A stretch of DNA of 64,000 nucleotides from Daejeonella sp. H1SJ63 (lineage in GTDB: Bacteria > Bacteroidota > Bacteroidia > Sphingobacteriales > Sphingobacteriaceae): assembly GCF_029360775.1 (NCBI RefSeq), contig NZ_JARKMZ010000020.1, positions 62,001 to 126,000 of the forward strand. Reading direction: 5' to 3'. The stretch's first letter is position 1. Every line of letters starts with the position of its first letter. The position numbers and the translations under genes are program-made. Shown one piece after another: positions 36,704 through 45,392 of the stretch. A model generated the notes under the pieces. The model saw only the letters and a program-made list of their open reading frames with translations. It was not told the DNA's origin and searched no databases.

Positions 36704-37508
36704 TTCGGGTAAGGTTGCGGTAATTTTTGGGGTCAGGAATGAAGAATCCATCGCTTATAATATTGCAGTAAAACTACATCAGTCGGGCTGCAAAATTGCC
36801 TTAAGCTATGTTGAAGATACGCGTGATGAAGTGATATACCTGCTTGAAAAACTGGGCCTTGATACCCAACTTGCCATGCAGGTTGACGTAAGGGATGAAA
36901 CTCAGATCAGCAGCTTTTTAAATGCTGTATACAAAACCCATGGCCCTATCGACTACATTTTACATGGAGTTGCTTATGCGAATACCAGGGTACTTTGTTC
37001 AAACTTCATTGGCAGTACAGAACCCATACCGGCTTACATCGATATTCCTTTCGAGGATCTGATGGATTCATTTAATATCAGTGCCTATTCTCTCTTAAGA
37101 ATAGCCCGGGTGGCTGAAAATCTGTTACAAACAAACGCATCCATACTAACCCTAACCTATAACGCGGCTAACAGAGTTATTCCGCAATATGGAGGAATGG
37201 CTATCAATAAGGCAGCTCTTGAAAATATCATGCTCTACCTGGCAAGCTATTTTCGTAACAAACAGGTACGTGTAAATGCCATTTCTGCCGGACTGGTTAT
37301 GACCACATCCTCCGGCGGCATCAATGGTGTGCGCAAAATGCGTAAATTAGGCAAGTATATGGCACCATTAGGGAATATTGATGCAGGTGATGTTGGCGAT
37401 GCTGCACTGTATTATTTCTCTGATCTTTCAAAAAAGGTAAGCGGCAACATTCATTTTGTTGATGGCGGATTTAACATTATGGCAGTACCTGTTATAGATG
37501 CAGAGTGA
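36693..37508 (+). CDS. Enoyl-ACP reductase (FabI-like)
   Basis: 271 residues, divergent SDR of the FabI class. NAD(H) site GVRNEESIAYNIA, DYILHGVAYA, and the FabI triad Tyr156, Tyr166 and Lys173 in LTYNAANRVIPQYGGMAINK (E. coli Tyr146, Tyr156, Lys163). It reduces trans-2-enoyl-ACP, so the pathway product is a saturated or partly saturated chain rather than a polyene. C-terminal NIHFVDGGFNIMAV. Overlaps the next gene by 11 bases. Confidence 0.88.
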   Translation: MINNSGKVAVIFGVRNEESIAYNIAVKLHQSGCKIALSYVEDTRDEVIYLLEKLGLDTQLAMQVDVRDETQISSFLNAVYKTHGPIDYILHGVAYANTRVLCSNFIGSTEPIPAYIDIPFEDLMDSFNISAYSLLRIARVAENLLQTNASILTLTYNAANRVIPQYGGMAINKAALENIMLYLASYFRNKQVRVNAISAGLVMTTSSGGINGVRKMRKLGKYMAPLGNIDAGDVGDAALYYFSDLSKKVSGNIHFVDGGFNIMAVPVIDAE

Positions 37509-37899
37509 ACTGGAAATATCTGTAAACCAAATAATCGCACAGCGATCATTTGCTGTGGGTAATGATTTGGTGCACATAGAAAACTTCAGACTTTCACTCA
37601 GCGACCTTTTCAAAAACAAGGTTTACACCCCTTCCGAGATAGCTTACTGCGAAAGCTTCGATGATTCTTTGCAGCGCTATGCCTCAACCTGGGCAGCTAA
37701 AGAGGCCGTTTATAAAGCAATTAAACAGCTCGATACCTCGACTCTGGGATGGAAAAAAATAGAAATTAACAGAGCCCAAAAAGCAGGAATGCCGACTGTG
37801 GTATTACCCGCTCATTTCAAAAATTTCGAGGTGAGCCTTACCATATCACATGATGGTGAATATACCTGGGCACTGGCATTAATTAATGCAATAGTTTAA
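37498..37899 (+). CDS. AcpS-like 4'-phosphopantetheinyl transferase
   Basis: 133 residues, the length of AcpS. Metal/CoA sites: VGNDLVHIENF (Asp23) and WAAKEAVYKAIK (Glu69), with ISHDGEYTWALALI at the end. It transfers phosphopantetheine from CoA to the ACP Ser. Its place inside the cluster suggests a dedicated enzyme for the atypical ACP, since the housekeeping acpS is expected elsewhere. Confidence 0.85.
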   Translation: MQSELEISVNQIIAQRSFAVGNDLVHIENFRLSLSDLFKNKVYTPSEIAYCESFDDSLQRYASTWAAKEAVYKAIKQLDTSTLGWKKIEINRAQKAGMPTVVLPAHFKNFEVSLTISHDGEYTWALALINAIV

Positions 37900-37903
37900 T
37901 CAA

Positions 37904-38725
37904 TTGACCTCACATTTTTATAAAACCGACTTTGTTGACCTCCATTATTATAAATATGGAACAGGTGAGGAGCACATGCTTTGTTTTCATGGTTTTGGTA
38001 TGCATGGTAAACAGTTCATTACCTTAGAGCCGAACTTGGGAAACAAATATACATTCTGGGGCTTCGATCTTTTCTTTCATAAAGCAACCAGACTGAAAGA
38101 TCAGACTTTGGATACCATCAAAACCGGATTAACAAAAAAGGTGCTTGCAGATCTGATTATGGAATTTTGTACAGCCCATAACATTCAGCGTTTTTCGGTA
38201 ATAGGCTATTCTATGGGTACTCATTATGCTACAACTATCGTTGAAGAGCTCCCGGAAATGATTAATGAATATATCGTAGCAGCACCATCGTCCATTAAAC
38301 CGGGAAATATTCTCAGGTTTTTTAGCAGGAGTAAATTCGGGAATAAGATCATCGAGAGAGTATCTTTAAGTGAGAGTGCAATGGTTAACATGTTAACCCT
38401 GTTCAGAAAGGCTCGAATCATAGATGCAGAGGGCTATAGAATTCTGCTAAAAGAAATTGAAACCCATGAACTAAGATTTAATCTCTATGCCAATTTAACC
38501 TATCTGCGATTTTTAATAACAGATGAAGCAAAACTTATAGATACATTAAACCGTTATCCTATCAGGAGTGTCTTTATCTTCGGAAAACGTGATAATGCTT
38601 ATCCAATTAAGATTGGTAAACCATTCCTGGCCAAAATTAAAAATGCAGAAATATTTAATTTGGATGAGGGACACGAATTGATCAATAAACGTTTTGCCAA
38701 AGTTTTAGGAGATTTGTTAGTATGA
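37904..38725 (+). CDS. Alpha/beta hydrolase
   Basis: 273 residues, starting at TTG 37904. Oxyanion segment FHGFGMHGKQF, nucleophile elbow VIGYSMGTHYA, an acid in FGKRDNAYP and the His in LDEGHELI form a complete triad. In this block it could act as a thioesterase that releases the chain, or hydrolyse/esterify the final lipid (inference). Its stop overlaps the start of the acyltransferase gene by four bases. Confidence 0.83.
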   Translation: MTSHFYKTDFVDLHYYKYGTGEEHMLCFHGFGMHGKQFITLEPNLGNKYTFWGFDLFFHKATRLKDQTLDTIKTGLTKKVLADLIMEFCTAHNIQRFSVIGYSMGTHYATTIVEELPEMINEYIVAAPSSIKPGNILRFFSRSKFGNKIIERVSLSESAMVNMLTLFRKARIIDAEGYRILLKEIETHELRFNLYANLTYLRFLITDEAKLIDTLNRYPIRSVFIFGKRDNAYPIKIGKPFLAKIKNAEIFNLDEGHELINKRFAKVLGDLLV

Positions 38726-39378
38726 TCATCAAATCAAAACCCTTACCACTGTTCTGGTTAAAAGCAGGAGGTTACTTACTGACAAAATTTTTCAGGATAT
38801 TTCACTTTAATAAACTGATTATCAAGCCTGTTGAGATAAAATCAAATCATTCCTATATTTTATCCTGCAATCATTTCAGCTTTGGTGATGGCTTTTTAGG
38901 TTTTTATCTGGCCTATCAGGTACTGATTAAACAGGGTAAAATGAAAAAACTCTATATCATGTCCCTGAAAAAGCAAATGGAAATGAACTGGTGGCTCAGG
39001 TATCTTGGTTCCTTTTCGGTTGAGCCTGGAAAATTATCAGTAAAAGAAAGTTTAGCTTATGCAGCTGAAATATTGAGTGAACCCGGTAATTTATTGCTCT
39101 TTTATCCGCAGGGAAATCTGGAAAGCTGTCATATCAGGACTATACAATTTCAGGACGGCTTAGCAGAAATAGTACCACAGATAAAGGGCAAATGCCAATT
39201 GTTATGGAGCAGCAATATTGGTGAGTATTTTGAAAGCTTAAGGCCTTCAGTTTATTTTAATATGCTCGATTGCGGCACCTCTGAGGATTTCGATTTTGAG
39301 CGCTTACAGCAACAGGTAAACAGGCATCACAAAGAATCACTCAAACAGAACATAAGATTTACGAAGGAGGAAGATTAA
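38722..39378 (+). CDS. PlsC-like lysophospholipid/1-acylglycerol-3-phosphate acyltransferase family protein
   Basis: 218 residues. LPLAT signature CNHFSFGDGF (the H-x4-D motif) near residue 49 and the FPEG-like block FYPQGNLES near residue 129. The N-terminus has a hydrophobic anchor. It would transfer the acyl chain made by the cluster to an acceptor such as a glycerolipid or an amino-acid lipid; the acceptor is unknown. Last gene of the eight-gene block. Confidence 0.83.
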   Translation: MIIKSKPLPLFWLKAGGYLLTKFFRIFHFNKLIIKPVEIKSNHSYILSCNHFSFGDGFLGFYLAYQVLIKQGKMKKLYIMSLKKQMEMNWWLRYLGSFSVEPGKLSVKESLAYAAEILSEPGNLLLFYPQGNLESCHIRTIQFQDGLAEIVPQIKGKCQLLWSSNIGEYFESLRPSVYFNMLDCGTSEDFDFERLQQQVNRHHKESLKQNIRFTKEED

Positions 39379-39461
39379 AAGGCTGTTATTAAAACCCAAA
39401 TTGTTCCGGAACTGCAAATCTATTCAAGCCATTGTTTCGTACCTTTAGGAAAAGCAATAAA

Positions 39462-40109
39462 ATGAAACGCTATCTGAGTATCATACCCGTACTATCACTT
39501 ATTTTGGTTTTATTTTCATGCGATGCAATATCCCAGAAAAAGACAGACGTCAGAAAAGTGAAACTCACAGCGCCCCAGGGTAAGGCGATCGCTGCTTTTG
39601 CAGAAGGCTGCTTTTGGTGTTCTGAGCATATCTTTGAGGCTGTGGTGGGTGTGGATTCAGCGGTATCGGGATATGCGGGCGGTACGGTCCCTAACCCAAC
39701 TTACGAGCTGGTCAATACCGAAACTACCGGTCACGCTGAAACTGTATTAGTTTATTATAACCCTAAAGTAATTTCCTACGCTGAGCTATGTAAGGTATTT
39801 TTTGCCTCCCACGATCCCACAACACCCAACCAGCAGGGTCCCGACAGAGGTTCATCCTACCGCTCTATCCTCTTTTATACCGGTAATGCAGAAAAGGCAA
39901 TTGCCCAGCAGGCTGTAAAAGATGCTACAGCCTCAGGCAGATTTAAAAAACCAATCGTAACTGAACTAAAACCCCTCACCGGGTTCTACCGTGCTGAAGG
40001 TTACCATCAGGATTATATAGAACATAACCTGAATCAGGGATATGTAAGAGCCGTTTCTATCCCAAGGTTTGAGTTGTTTAAGAAGACTTACAAGGGAAAG
40101 CTGAAGTAA
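39462..40109 (+). CDS. msrA: Peptide methionine sulfoxide reductase MsrA (lipoprotein form)
   Basis: 215 residues from ATG 39462. Lipoprotein-like signal (SLILVLFSC), then the MsrA active site AEGCFWCSEHIFEAVVGV and GYAGGTVPNPTYE, TTGHAETV, FASHDPTTPNQQGPDRGSSYRSIL. It reduces methionine-S-sulfoxide; the signal suggests an envelope location, where it would repair exported proteins. A TACCTTTA box lies 15 bases upstream of the ATG, so it probably has its own promoter. A TTG 30 bases upstream was rejected because the signal peptide begins at the ATG. Confidence 0.93.
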   Translation: MKRYLSIIPVLSLILVLFSCDAISQKKTDVRKVKLTAPQGKAIAAFAEGCFWCSEHIFEAVVGVDSAVSGYAGGTVPNPTYELVNTETTGHAETVLVYYNPKVISYAELCKVFFASHDPTTPNQQGPDRGSSYRSILFYTGNAEKAIAQQAVKDATASGRFKKPIVTELKPLTGFYRAEGYHQDYIEHNLNQGYVRAVSIPRFELFKKTYKGKLK

Positions 40110-40257
40110 TGTGTTAAAGATGGAGTTTAGCTTTTGGGGCTAAAAGGCGAAAACAGAAAGTTAAAAGCTAAAGAAAATTCTGTTCTTCAAACTCAAATTC
40201 CAATTGACAAATAGACAAATCAAACAATTGACAAATTGAGTTGCTCATTGAATTATC

Positions 40258-40265
40258 TACCTTTG
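40258..40265 (+). promoter_or_regulatory. -7 box (TACCTTTG) of the M16 peptidase gene
   Basis: Exact TAnnTTTG match ending four bases before ATG 40270; predicts a leaderless message. Confidence 0.55.
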
Positions 40266-40269
40266 CAGA

Positions 40270-41499
40270 ATGGATTATCAGGTACATCAATTGCAGAACG
40301 GAATACGCGTACTGCATAAACCCAGCCCTTCCAATATTTCACATGCCTGCATCATCATTAATGCAGGATCACGTGATGAAGAGCAGGCTAAAGACGGACT
40401 TGCCCATTTCATTGAACATCTGCTGTTCAAGGAAACCAAAAAAAGAAATACCAGTCAGATTCTGAACAGACTTGAGCTTGTAGGTGCCGACCTGAATGCC
40501 TACACCACCAAAGAATATACCTGCGTTCATGCTTCCTTCCTGAAACCACATCTGGAACGGTCGCTGGACTTATTTGAGGATATCGTATTCCACTCCGTAT
40601 TTCCTGAACAAGAGATGAAAAAAGAAAAGGAGGTTATCCTTGATGAAATTTCATCCTATCAGGATCAGCCTGATGAAGCTATCAATGACGATTTTGAAGA
40701 CCTGCTTTTTGAAGGACATCCACTGGGCCGTAATATTCTGGGAACTGCACAGTCTGTACAAAGTTTTAGGAAAAGCGACATTCAGCATTTCATGAAAGCC
40801 AATTACCGCACTGATGAAATTGTCATAGGCATATTCGGAGACTACGATTTCAAAACTGTCATCCGCATCAGCGAAAAGCTTTTCGGGCACATCCCTTCCA
40901 ATCTTCCGGCAAGAACCCGTCATCAACCAGGCCATTATACTGTACTGAGTAAACGCTTTGCCAAACCAATCAATCAGTCGCACTGCGTAATTGGTACCCG
41001 TTCCTTTTCCATACATCATAAACATAAAACAGGATTCTTACTGTTAAACAACCTCCTGGGCGGAACAGGCATGAGTTCGCGTTTGAACATGGAGATCCGT
41101 GAGAAATATGGCATCGCTTATACGATTGAGTCAAACTACACTCCAATGAGCGATACCGGTATATTCTCGATATACTTCGGAACAGATACTGAAAAGACTG
41201 AGAAAGCTTTAAAGCTGGTTCACAAAGAATTGAAAAAACTGAGAGATCAGAAATTAGGCCCGCTGCAGCTTAAACAGGCAAAAAATAAATTCATCGGACA
41301 GATTGCATTGGGCGAAGAAAACAGAATGGGGCTTATTATTTCGATGAGCAAAAGTCTGCTGGATTACGGCCGTGTAGATTCTCTGGACGAGATTTTTGCA
41401 AAAATCAATGCAGTAACTGATACACAGATGCTCGAAATTGCGAATGAAATGTTTGACCCCAAAACTTTAAGTTCACTGGTATTCTACCCTGCTGAATAA
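40270..41499 (+). CDS. M16-family zinc metallopeptidase
   Basis: 409 residues. Inverted zinc motif HFIEHLLFKET (HxxEH, about residues 46-50) with the downstream Glu in EKEVILDEISSYQDQPDEA, and the C-terminal half with NNLLGGTGMSSRLNMEIREKYGIAYTIES typical of the substrate-closing domain. It degrades small peptides or processes proteins. Single-chain form of about 400 residues, as in many Bacteroidota. No signal peptide, so probably cytoplasmic. Confidence 0.93.
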   Translation: MDYQVHQLQNGIRVLHKPSPSNISHACIIINAGSRDEEQAKDGLAHFIEHLLFKETKKRNTSQILNRLELVGADLNAYTTKEYTCVHASFLKPHLERSLDLFEDIVFHSVFPEQEMKKEKEVILDEISSYQDQPDEAINDDFEDLLFEGHPLGRNILGTAQSVQSFRKSDIQHFMKANYRTDEIVIGIFGDYDFKTVIRISEKLFGHIPSNLPARTRHQPGHYTVLSKRFAKPINQSHCVIGTRSFSIHHKHKTGFLLLNNLLGGTGMSSRLNMEIREKYGIAYTIESNYTPMSDTGIFSIYFGTDTEKTEKALKLVHKELKKLRDQKLGPLQLKQAKNKFIGQIALGEENRMGLIISMSKSLLDYGRVDSLDEIFAKINAVTDTQMLEIANEMFDPKTLSSLVFYPAE

Positions 41500-42045
41500 T
41501 AATTAAGCTTAAACTCAGCCGAAGCACGATTCCAATAAACGTTCATATCATACATGAGGTACTGAAGGACAATTCAATCCCAAGTGCCAGCAAAATCAAA
41601 AAAACAGAGTTAGATTCAATCAAAAAGCAATACCGAGCATTGGGCTTTGGGATCATATGTGGGATGCTTTCATTTGGCAATATCCCCCAAAGACAGCGAT
41701 CACTGTTTTTTGATGTGCGGTTGGTTTGTGGCCAAAGGCACCTAGGGATTGAAAAAGGCTTTTGGTTACTTTTAGCCTATAAAAGTGACGAGCCCTCCCG
41801 GCGATAGAGGGATGAAAGATTAAGAGGGTGGACTTGCCTTTAAAACATGAAATAATGTTCCTGTTTTAAAGACCTAATTGAAGATTTCATGCTGCTTTTG
41901 AAATTAACCAGACAGTAGTGACTTTTATCCGAACATTTCCTGATTAATAAAAATTAATCCTATCTTTTTATCCCCGATCAGAATCATCCTGTAATATTGG
42001 ATAATCGGTGAATTTGTGTTCTGTTTTTAATATTAAGCCATATTC
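41500..42045. other. 546-bp intergenic region upstream of rhamnose operon
   Basis: The left 60% is the first copy of the ~305-bp dispersed repeat. The right part should hold the rhamnose operon promoter; a 7-bp inverted repeat (GATTAAT, four-base gap, ATTAATC; 41942-41959) is followed by TATCTTTT and could be an operator. No gene called. Confidence 0.5.
41515..41819 (+). repeat. ~305-bp dispersed repeat, copy 1
   Basis: Nearly identical (three differences by eye) to the reverse complement of 55281-55585. Both copies hold the same open frame of about 90 codons (ending LLLAYKSDEPSRR here), but in this copy no ATG precedes it. No transposase motifs or terminal inverted repeats were found. Confidence 0.9.
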
Positions 42046-43122
42046 ATGCAAGCAATCTTAGGTGTTATCTTTCATTTAATCGGCGGGGCAGCTTCCGGCA
42101 GTTTTTATCTCCCCTTTAAAAAAGTTAAAGGCTGGTCCTGGGAAAGTTACTGGATCATTGGCGGCTTATTCTCCTGGCTGATTGTTCCGCCCCTGGCAGC
42201 TTATCTTACCATACCTGCATTTACCGAAATCATCGGAAACACCGGTAGCTCCATATTGAGAATCACCTTCATAATGGGATTGCTTTGGGGAATCGGCGGA
42301 CTCACCTACGGACTTGGGGTTCGTTATCTGGGCATGTCGCTGGGAAACTCAGTTGTTCTGGGCTTCTGCTCTGCTTTCGGATCATTATTGCCTCCTGTAT
42401 TTTACGATCTATACCCTCAGGATGGTAAAACAAGTTTCACTTATATGCTCAACAGTGAGGGCGGAAGGATTGTTCTGCTGGGAGTACTGGTGTGTCTGAC
42501 AGGTATTTTTCTGTGTGGAAGAGCCGGTATGATGAAGGAGAATGAGCTGAGTGATGAGGTTAAAAAAGAGAGTGTACAGGAGTTCAATCTGGTCAAGGGG
42601 CTTATCGTAGCCATCATTTCCGGTATTTTAAGTGCCTGCTTTAATTTTGGTATTGAAGCCGGAAAACCTATGGCAGATGCTGCAAATAGCTTATGGAAAA
42701 GTGCTAATCCCTCAGAAACTACAGAATTTCTGTATCAGAATAATGTGACCTATGTCGTACTTTTATGGGGAGGTTTAACCACCAACCTGATCTGGTGCCT
42801 GATCCTGAATGCACGCAATAAAACTTTCGGCGATTATACCAACAGTAAAACACCCCTCTTAAAAAACTATATTTTCTCAGCAATAGCCGGTACCACCTGG
42901 TTTCTTCAGTTCTTTTTCTATGGCATGGGCGAAAGCAAACTTGGCAATGGTGCAAGTTCATGGATCCTTCACATGGCATTCATCATTCTGATTGCCAATA
43001 TGTGGGGACTATTGCTCAAAGAATGGACAGCAGTCAGCAAAAAAACATTTTTAACCTTTGTTTTAGGAATAATTACAATTATCGTGTCAGTACTATTGGT
43101 AGGATACGGTAATTCCATTTAA
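42046..43122 (+). CDS. rhaT: L-rhamnose:H+ symporter RhaT
   Basis: 358 residues with ten hydrophobic segments. Matches RhaT: GASSGSFYLPFKKVKGWSWESYW at the start, YGLGVRYLGMSLGNSVVLGFCSAFGSL and SACFNFGIEAGKPM in the middle, and LGNGASSWILHMAFIIL near the end. It imports L-rhamnose across the inner membrane with protons. First gene of a five-gene rhamnose operon; nine bases separate it from the aldolase/dehydrogenase. Confidence 0.93.
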   Translation: MQAILGVIFHLIGGAASGSFYLPFKKVKGWSWESYWIIGGLFSWLIVPPLAAYLTIPAFTEIIGNTGSSILRITFIMGLLWGIGGLTYGLGVRYLGMSLGNSVVLGFCSAFGSLLPPVFYDLYPQDGKTSFTYMLNSEGGRIVLLGVLVCLTGIFLCGRAGMMKENELSDEVKKESVQEFNLVKGLIVAIISGILSACFNFGIEAGKPMADAANSLWKSANPSETTEFLYQNNVTYVVLLWGGLTTNLIWCLILNARNKTFGDYTNSKTPLLKNYIFSAIAGTTWFLQFFFYGMGESKLGNGASSWILHMAFIILIANMWGLLLKEWTAVSKKTFLTFVLGIITIIVSVLLVGYGNSI

Positions 43123-43131
43123 TATATCAAT

Positions 43132-45246
43132 ATGTCATCATTAAAATTTAAACACGTAAGCTATCTCTGGGATGAAGCCGAAGCTGAAAAGCTTAAACAC
43201 GACGAAGTTGGCCTACTGATCTACAGATCAAACATTCTGGGTGCCGACCTCAGGCTGACTAACTATGGAGGAGGTAATACTTCATGTAAAGCCTTGGCTG
43301 CTGATCCGCTGAGCGGAAAAGAAACTGAAGTGATGTGGATCAAGGGATCGGGAGGGGATATCGGGACATTAAAAAGAAGCGGACTTGCAGCACTTTACAC
43401 AGATCGTCTGCATCAGCTGAAAAATATTTACCGGGGAATAGAGCATGAAGATGAAATGGTTGAGCTCTTCAATCACTGCATTTATGATCTGGATTCAAAA
43501 GCACCATCCATTGACACTCCACTGCATGGATTACTGCCTTTCAAGCATATAGACCACCTGCATCCGGATGCAGCCATTGCTATTGCAGCGGCAAAAGACG
43601 GAAAAAAGATTACTGCAGAACTTTTTAATAACAGTATTGGATGGGTTGACTGGCAAAGACCCGGCTTTGATCTGGGATTAAAGCTTGAAGAATGTCTGAA
43701 AAATAACCCGGGCATCAGGGGTATTATGCTGGGCTCACATGGATTATTTACCTGGGGAGATACTGCCTATGAATGTTATGTAAATACGCTCGAAGTAGTC
43801 GAGAAATGTGCAGAATACATTGAAGAAAATGTCAAAAAGAATGGTGTTGTTTTCGGCGGCGCCAGAATCCAGAGTCCTGATGAAAATACAAGAAGATCAC
43901 AGGCCGCAAAAATTGCTCCTGTTCTGAGAGGTCTTTGTTCATCCGAAAGATCCATGATCGGACATTTTACAGATGATGAACGGGTACTGGACTTTATCAA
44001 CTCCAATGATCTGGACAGGCTTGCCCCGTTGGGAACAAGCTGCCCCGATCATTTTTTACGCACAAAGATCAGTCCTCTGCTCTTAAACCTTGCCCCCGAT
44101 GCTAATCTGGATGATAAAGATGAACTGAAGGCCCTGCTCGAGCCACTTTTTGAAGAGTACAGAAAAATGTATGCTGCATATTATGAAAGCTGCAAACATC
44201 CCAACTCTCCGGCAATGCGCGACCCTAATCCGGTAATCATACTTTATCCGGGTGTGGGTATGTTCTCTTTCTCCAAAGACAAACAAACAGCCCGGGTTGC
44301 CGCCGAGTTCTATACCAATGCCATTAATGTCATGCGCGGTGCTGAAGCCATATCCGAATACACTTCATTACCCAGACAGGAAGCCTTTAATATCGAATAT
44401 TGGTTACTTGAAGAAGCAAAACTTCAGCGTATGCCTAAAGCAAAGCCGCTTTCCGGGAAAATAGCCCTGGTAACAGGAAGTGCCGGAGGCATTGGAAAGG
44501 CAATAGCCAGAAAATTTGCCCTGGAAGGTGCTGTGGTTGTGCTGAATGACCTGGATCAGAGCCGTCTGGCTGATGCAGGTAATCAGTTCCTGAAAGAATT
44601 TGGCAAAGATTCATATACAACAGTTCAGTTGAATGTTACTTTGGATGAAGATATTAAAAATGCCTTCAAACAGGCCTCTCTTGCTTTTGGAGGTGTTGAT
44701 ATCATTGTAAATTGTGCCGGACTTTCGATCTCTAAACCCATCGAGGAACATACTGATAAAGACTGGGATCTGCTCTACGATGTGCTGGTAAAAGGCCAGT
44801 TCAAGGTTACACAGGAAGCAGTGAATATATTAAGGAAACAAAACAGGGGTGGTGACATTCTGAATATCGTAAGTAAAAATGCATTGGTTTCCGGTCCGAA
44901 TAATGCCGGTTACGGTTCTGCAAAAGCCGCTCAATTGCATCTGAGCCGCCTGAATGCTGCAGAACTGGGTGCGGATAAGATCCGCGTCAATGTGGTTAAT
45001 CCCGATGCGGTAATTGCCGACAGTAAAATATGGGAAGGCGCATGGGCTGAGGGCAGGGCAAAAGCCTACGGAATTACAGTAGCTGAACTTCCTGCATTTT
45101 ATGCCAAACGTACTCTCCTGAATGAAACTATTCTGCCCGAAGATATTGCCAATGCATGTTTCGCTTTTGTTGGCGGATTGCTGAACAAATCAACCGGAAA
45201 CGTCCTGAATGTGGATGGTGGTGTGGCTATGGCATTTGTCAGATAA
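43132..45246 (+). CDS. Bifunctional L-rhamnulose-1-phosphate aldolase / lactaldehyde dehydrogenase (RhaEW type)
   Basis: 704 residues. N-terminal class II aldolase domain (about 1-410) with zinc ligands in DTPLHGLLPF, DHLHPDA and GSHGLFTWGD; C-terminal short-chain dehydrogenase (about 436-704) with ALVTGSAGGIGKAIA, NCAG, the active-site YGSAKAA and NVLNVDGGVAM. The fused enzyme splits rhamnulose-1-phosphate into dihydroxyacetone phosphate and lactaldehyde and oxidises lactaldehyde to lactate, as described for Bacillus RhaEW. Second gene of the operon. Confidence 0.93.
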   Translation: MSSLKFKHVSYLWDEAEAEKLKHDEVGLLIYRSNILGADLRLTNYGGGNTSCKALAADPLSGKETEVMWIKGSGGDIGTLKRSGLAALYTDRLHQLKNIYRGIEHEDEMVELFNHCIYDLDSKAPSIDTPLHGLLPFKHIDHLHPDAAIAIAAAKDGKKITAELFNNSIGWVDWQRPGFDLGLKLEECLKNNPGIRGIMLGSHGLFTWGDTAYECYVNTLEVVEKCAEYIEENVKKNGVVFGGARIQSPDENTRRSQAAKIAPVLRGLCSSERSMIGHFTDDERVLDFINSNDLDRLAPLGTSCPDHFLRTKISPLLLNLAPDANLDDKDELKALLEPLFEEYRKMYAAYYESCKHPNSPAMRDPNPVIILYPGVGMFSFSKDKQTARVAAEFYTNAINVMRGAEAISEYTSLPRQEAFNIEYWLLEEAKLQRMPKAKPLSGKIALVTGSAGGIGKAIARKFALEGAVVVLNDLDQSRLADAGNQFLKEFGKDSYTTVQLNVTLDEDIKNAFKQASLAFGGVDIIVNCAGLSISKPIEEHTDKDWDLLYDVLVKGQFKVTQEAVNILRKQNRGGDILNIVSKNALVSGPNNAGYGSAKAAQLHLSRLNAAELGADKIRVNVVNPDAVIADSKIWEGAWAEGRAKAYGITVAELPAFYAKRTLLNETILPEDIANACFAFVGGLLNKSTGNVLNVDGGVAMAFVR

Positions 45247-45264
45247 TTCAATTGAAATAAATAT

Positions 45265-45392
45265 GAAACCATCATGATTTAGCCAAAACCCGCAGGGGTA
45301 TGATTATTAAATCATGATCGCCCTGCCTACCGCAGGCAGGCCTGCCTACCGGCAGGTAGGTTAATCACCATTAAAAAACAATAAATAGACAG
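45265..45392 (+). repeat. Shared leader repeat upstream of rhaI
   Basis: About 125 bases that match 54137-54271 in the same orientation, both ending right at a start codon. Contains an 11-bp inverted repeat (ATCATGATTTA / TAAATCATGAT) and a GC-rich palindromic core of the CCTGCCTACCGGCAGG type. Confidence 0.75.

Noticed and set aside
33788-39378. Aryl polyene or flexirubin biosynthesis cluster
   Set aside because: There is only one ketosynthase, an enoyl reductase is present, and aromatic-starter genes, a second KAS/CLF and DarA/DarB-type genes are absent.
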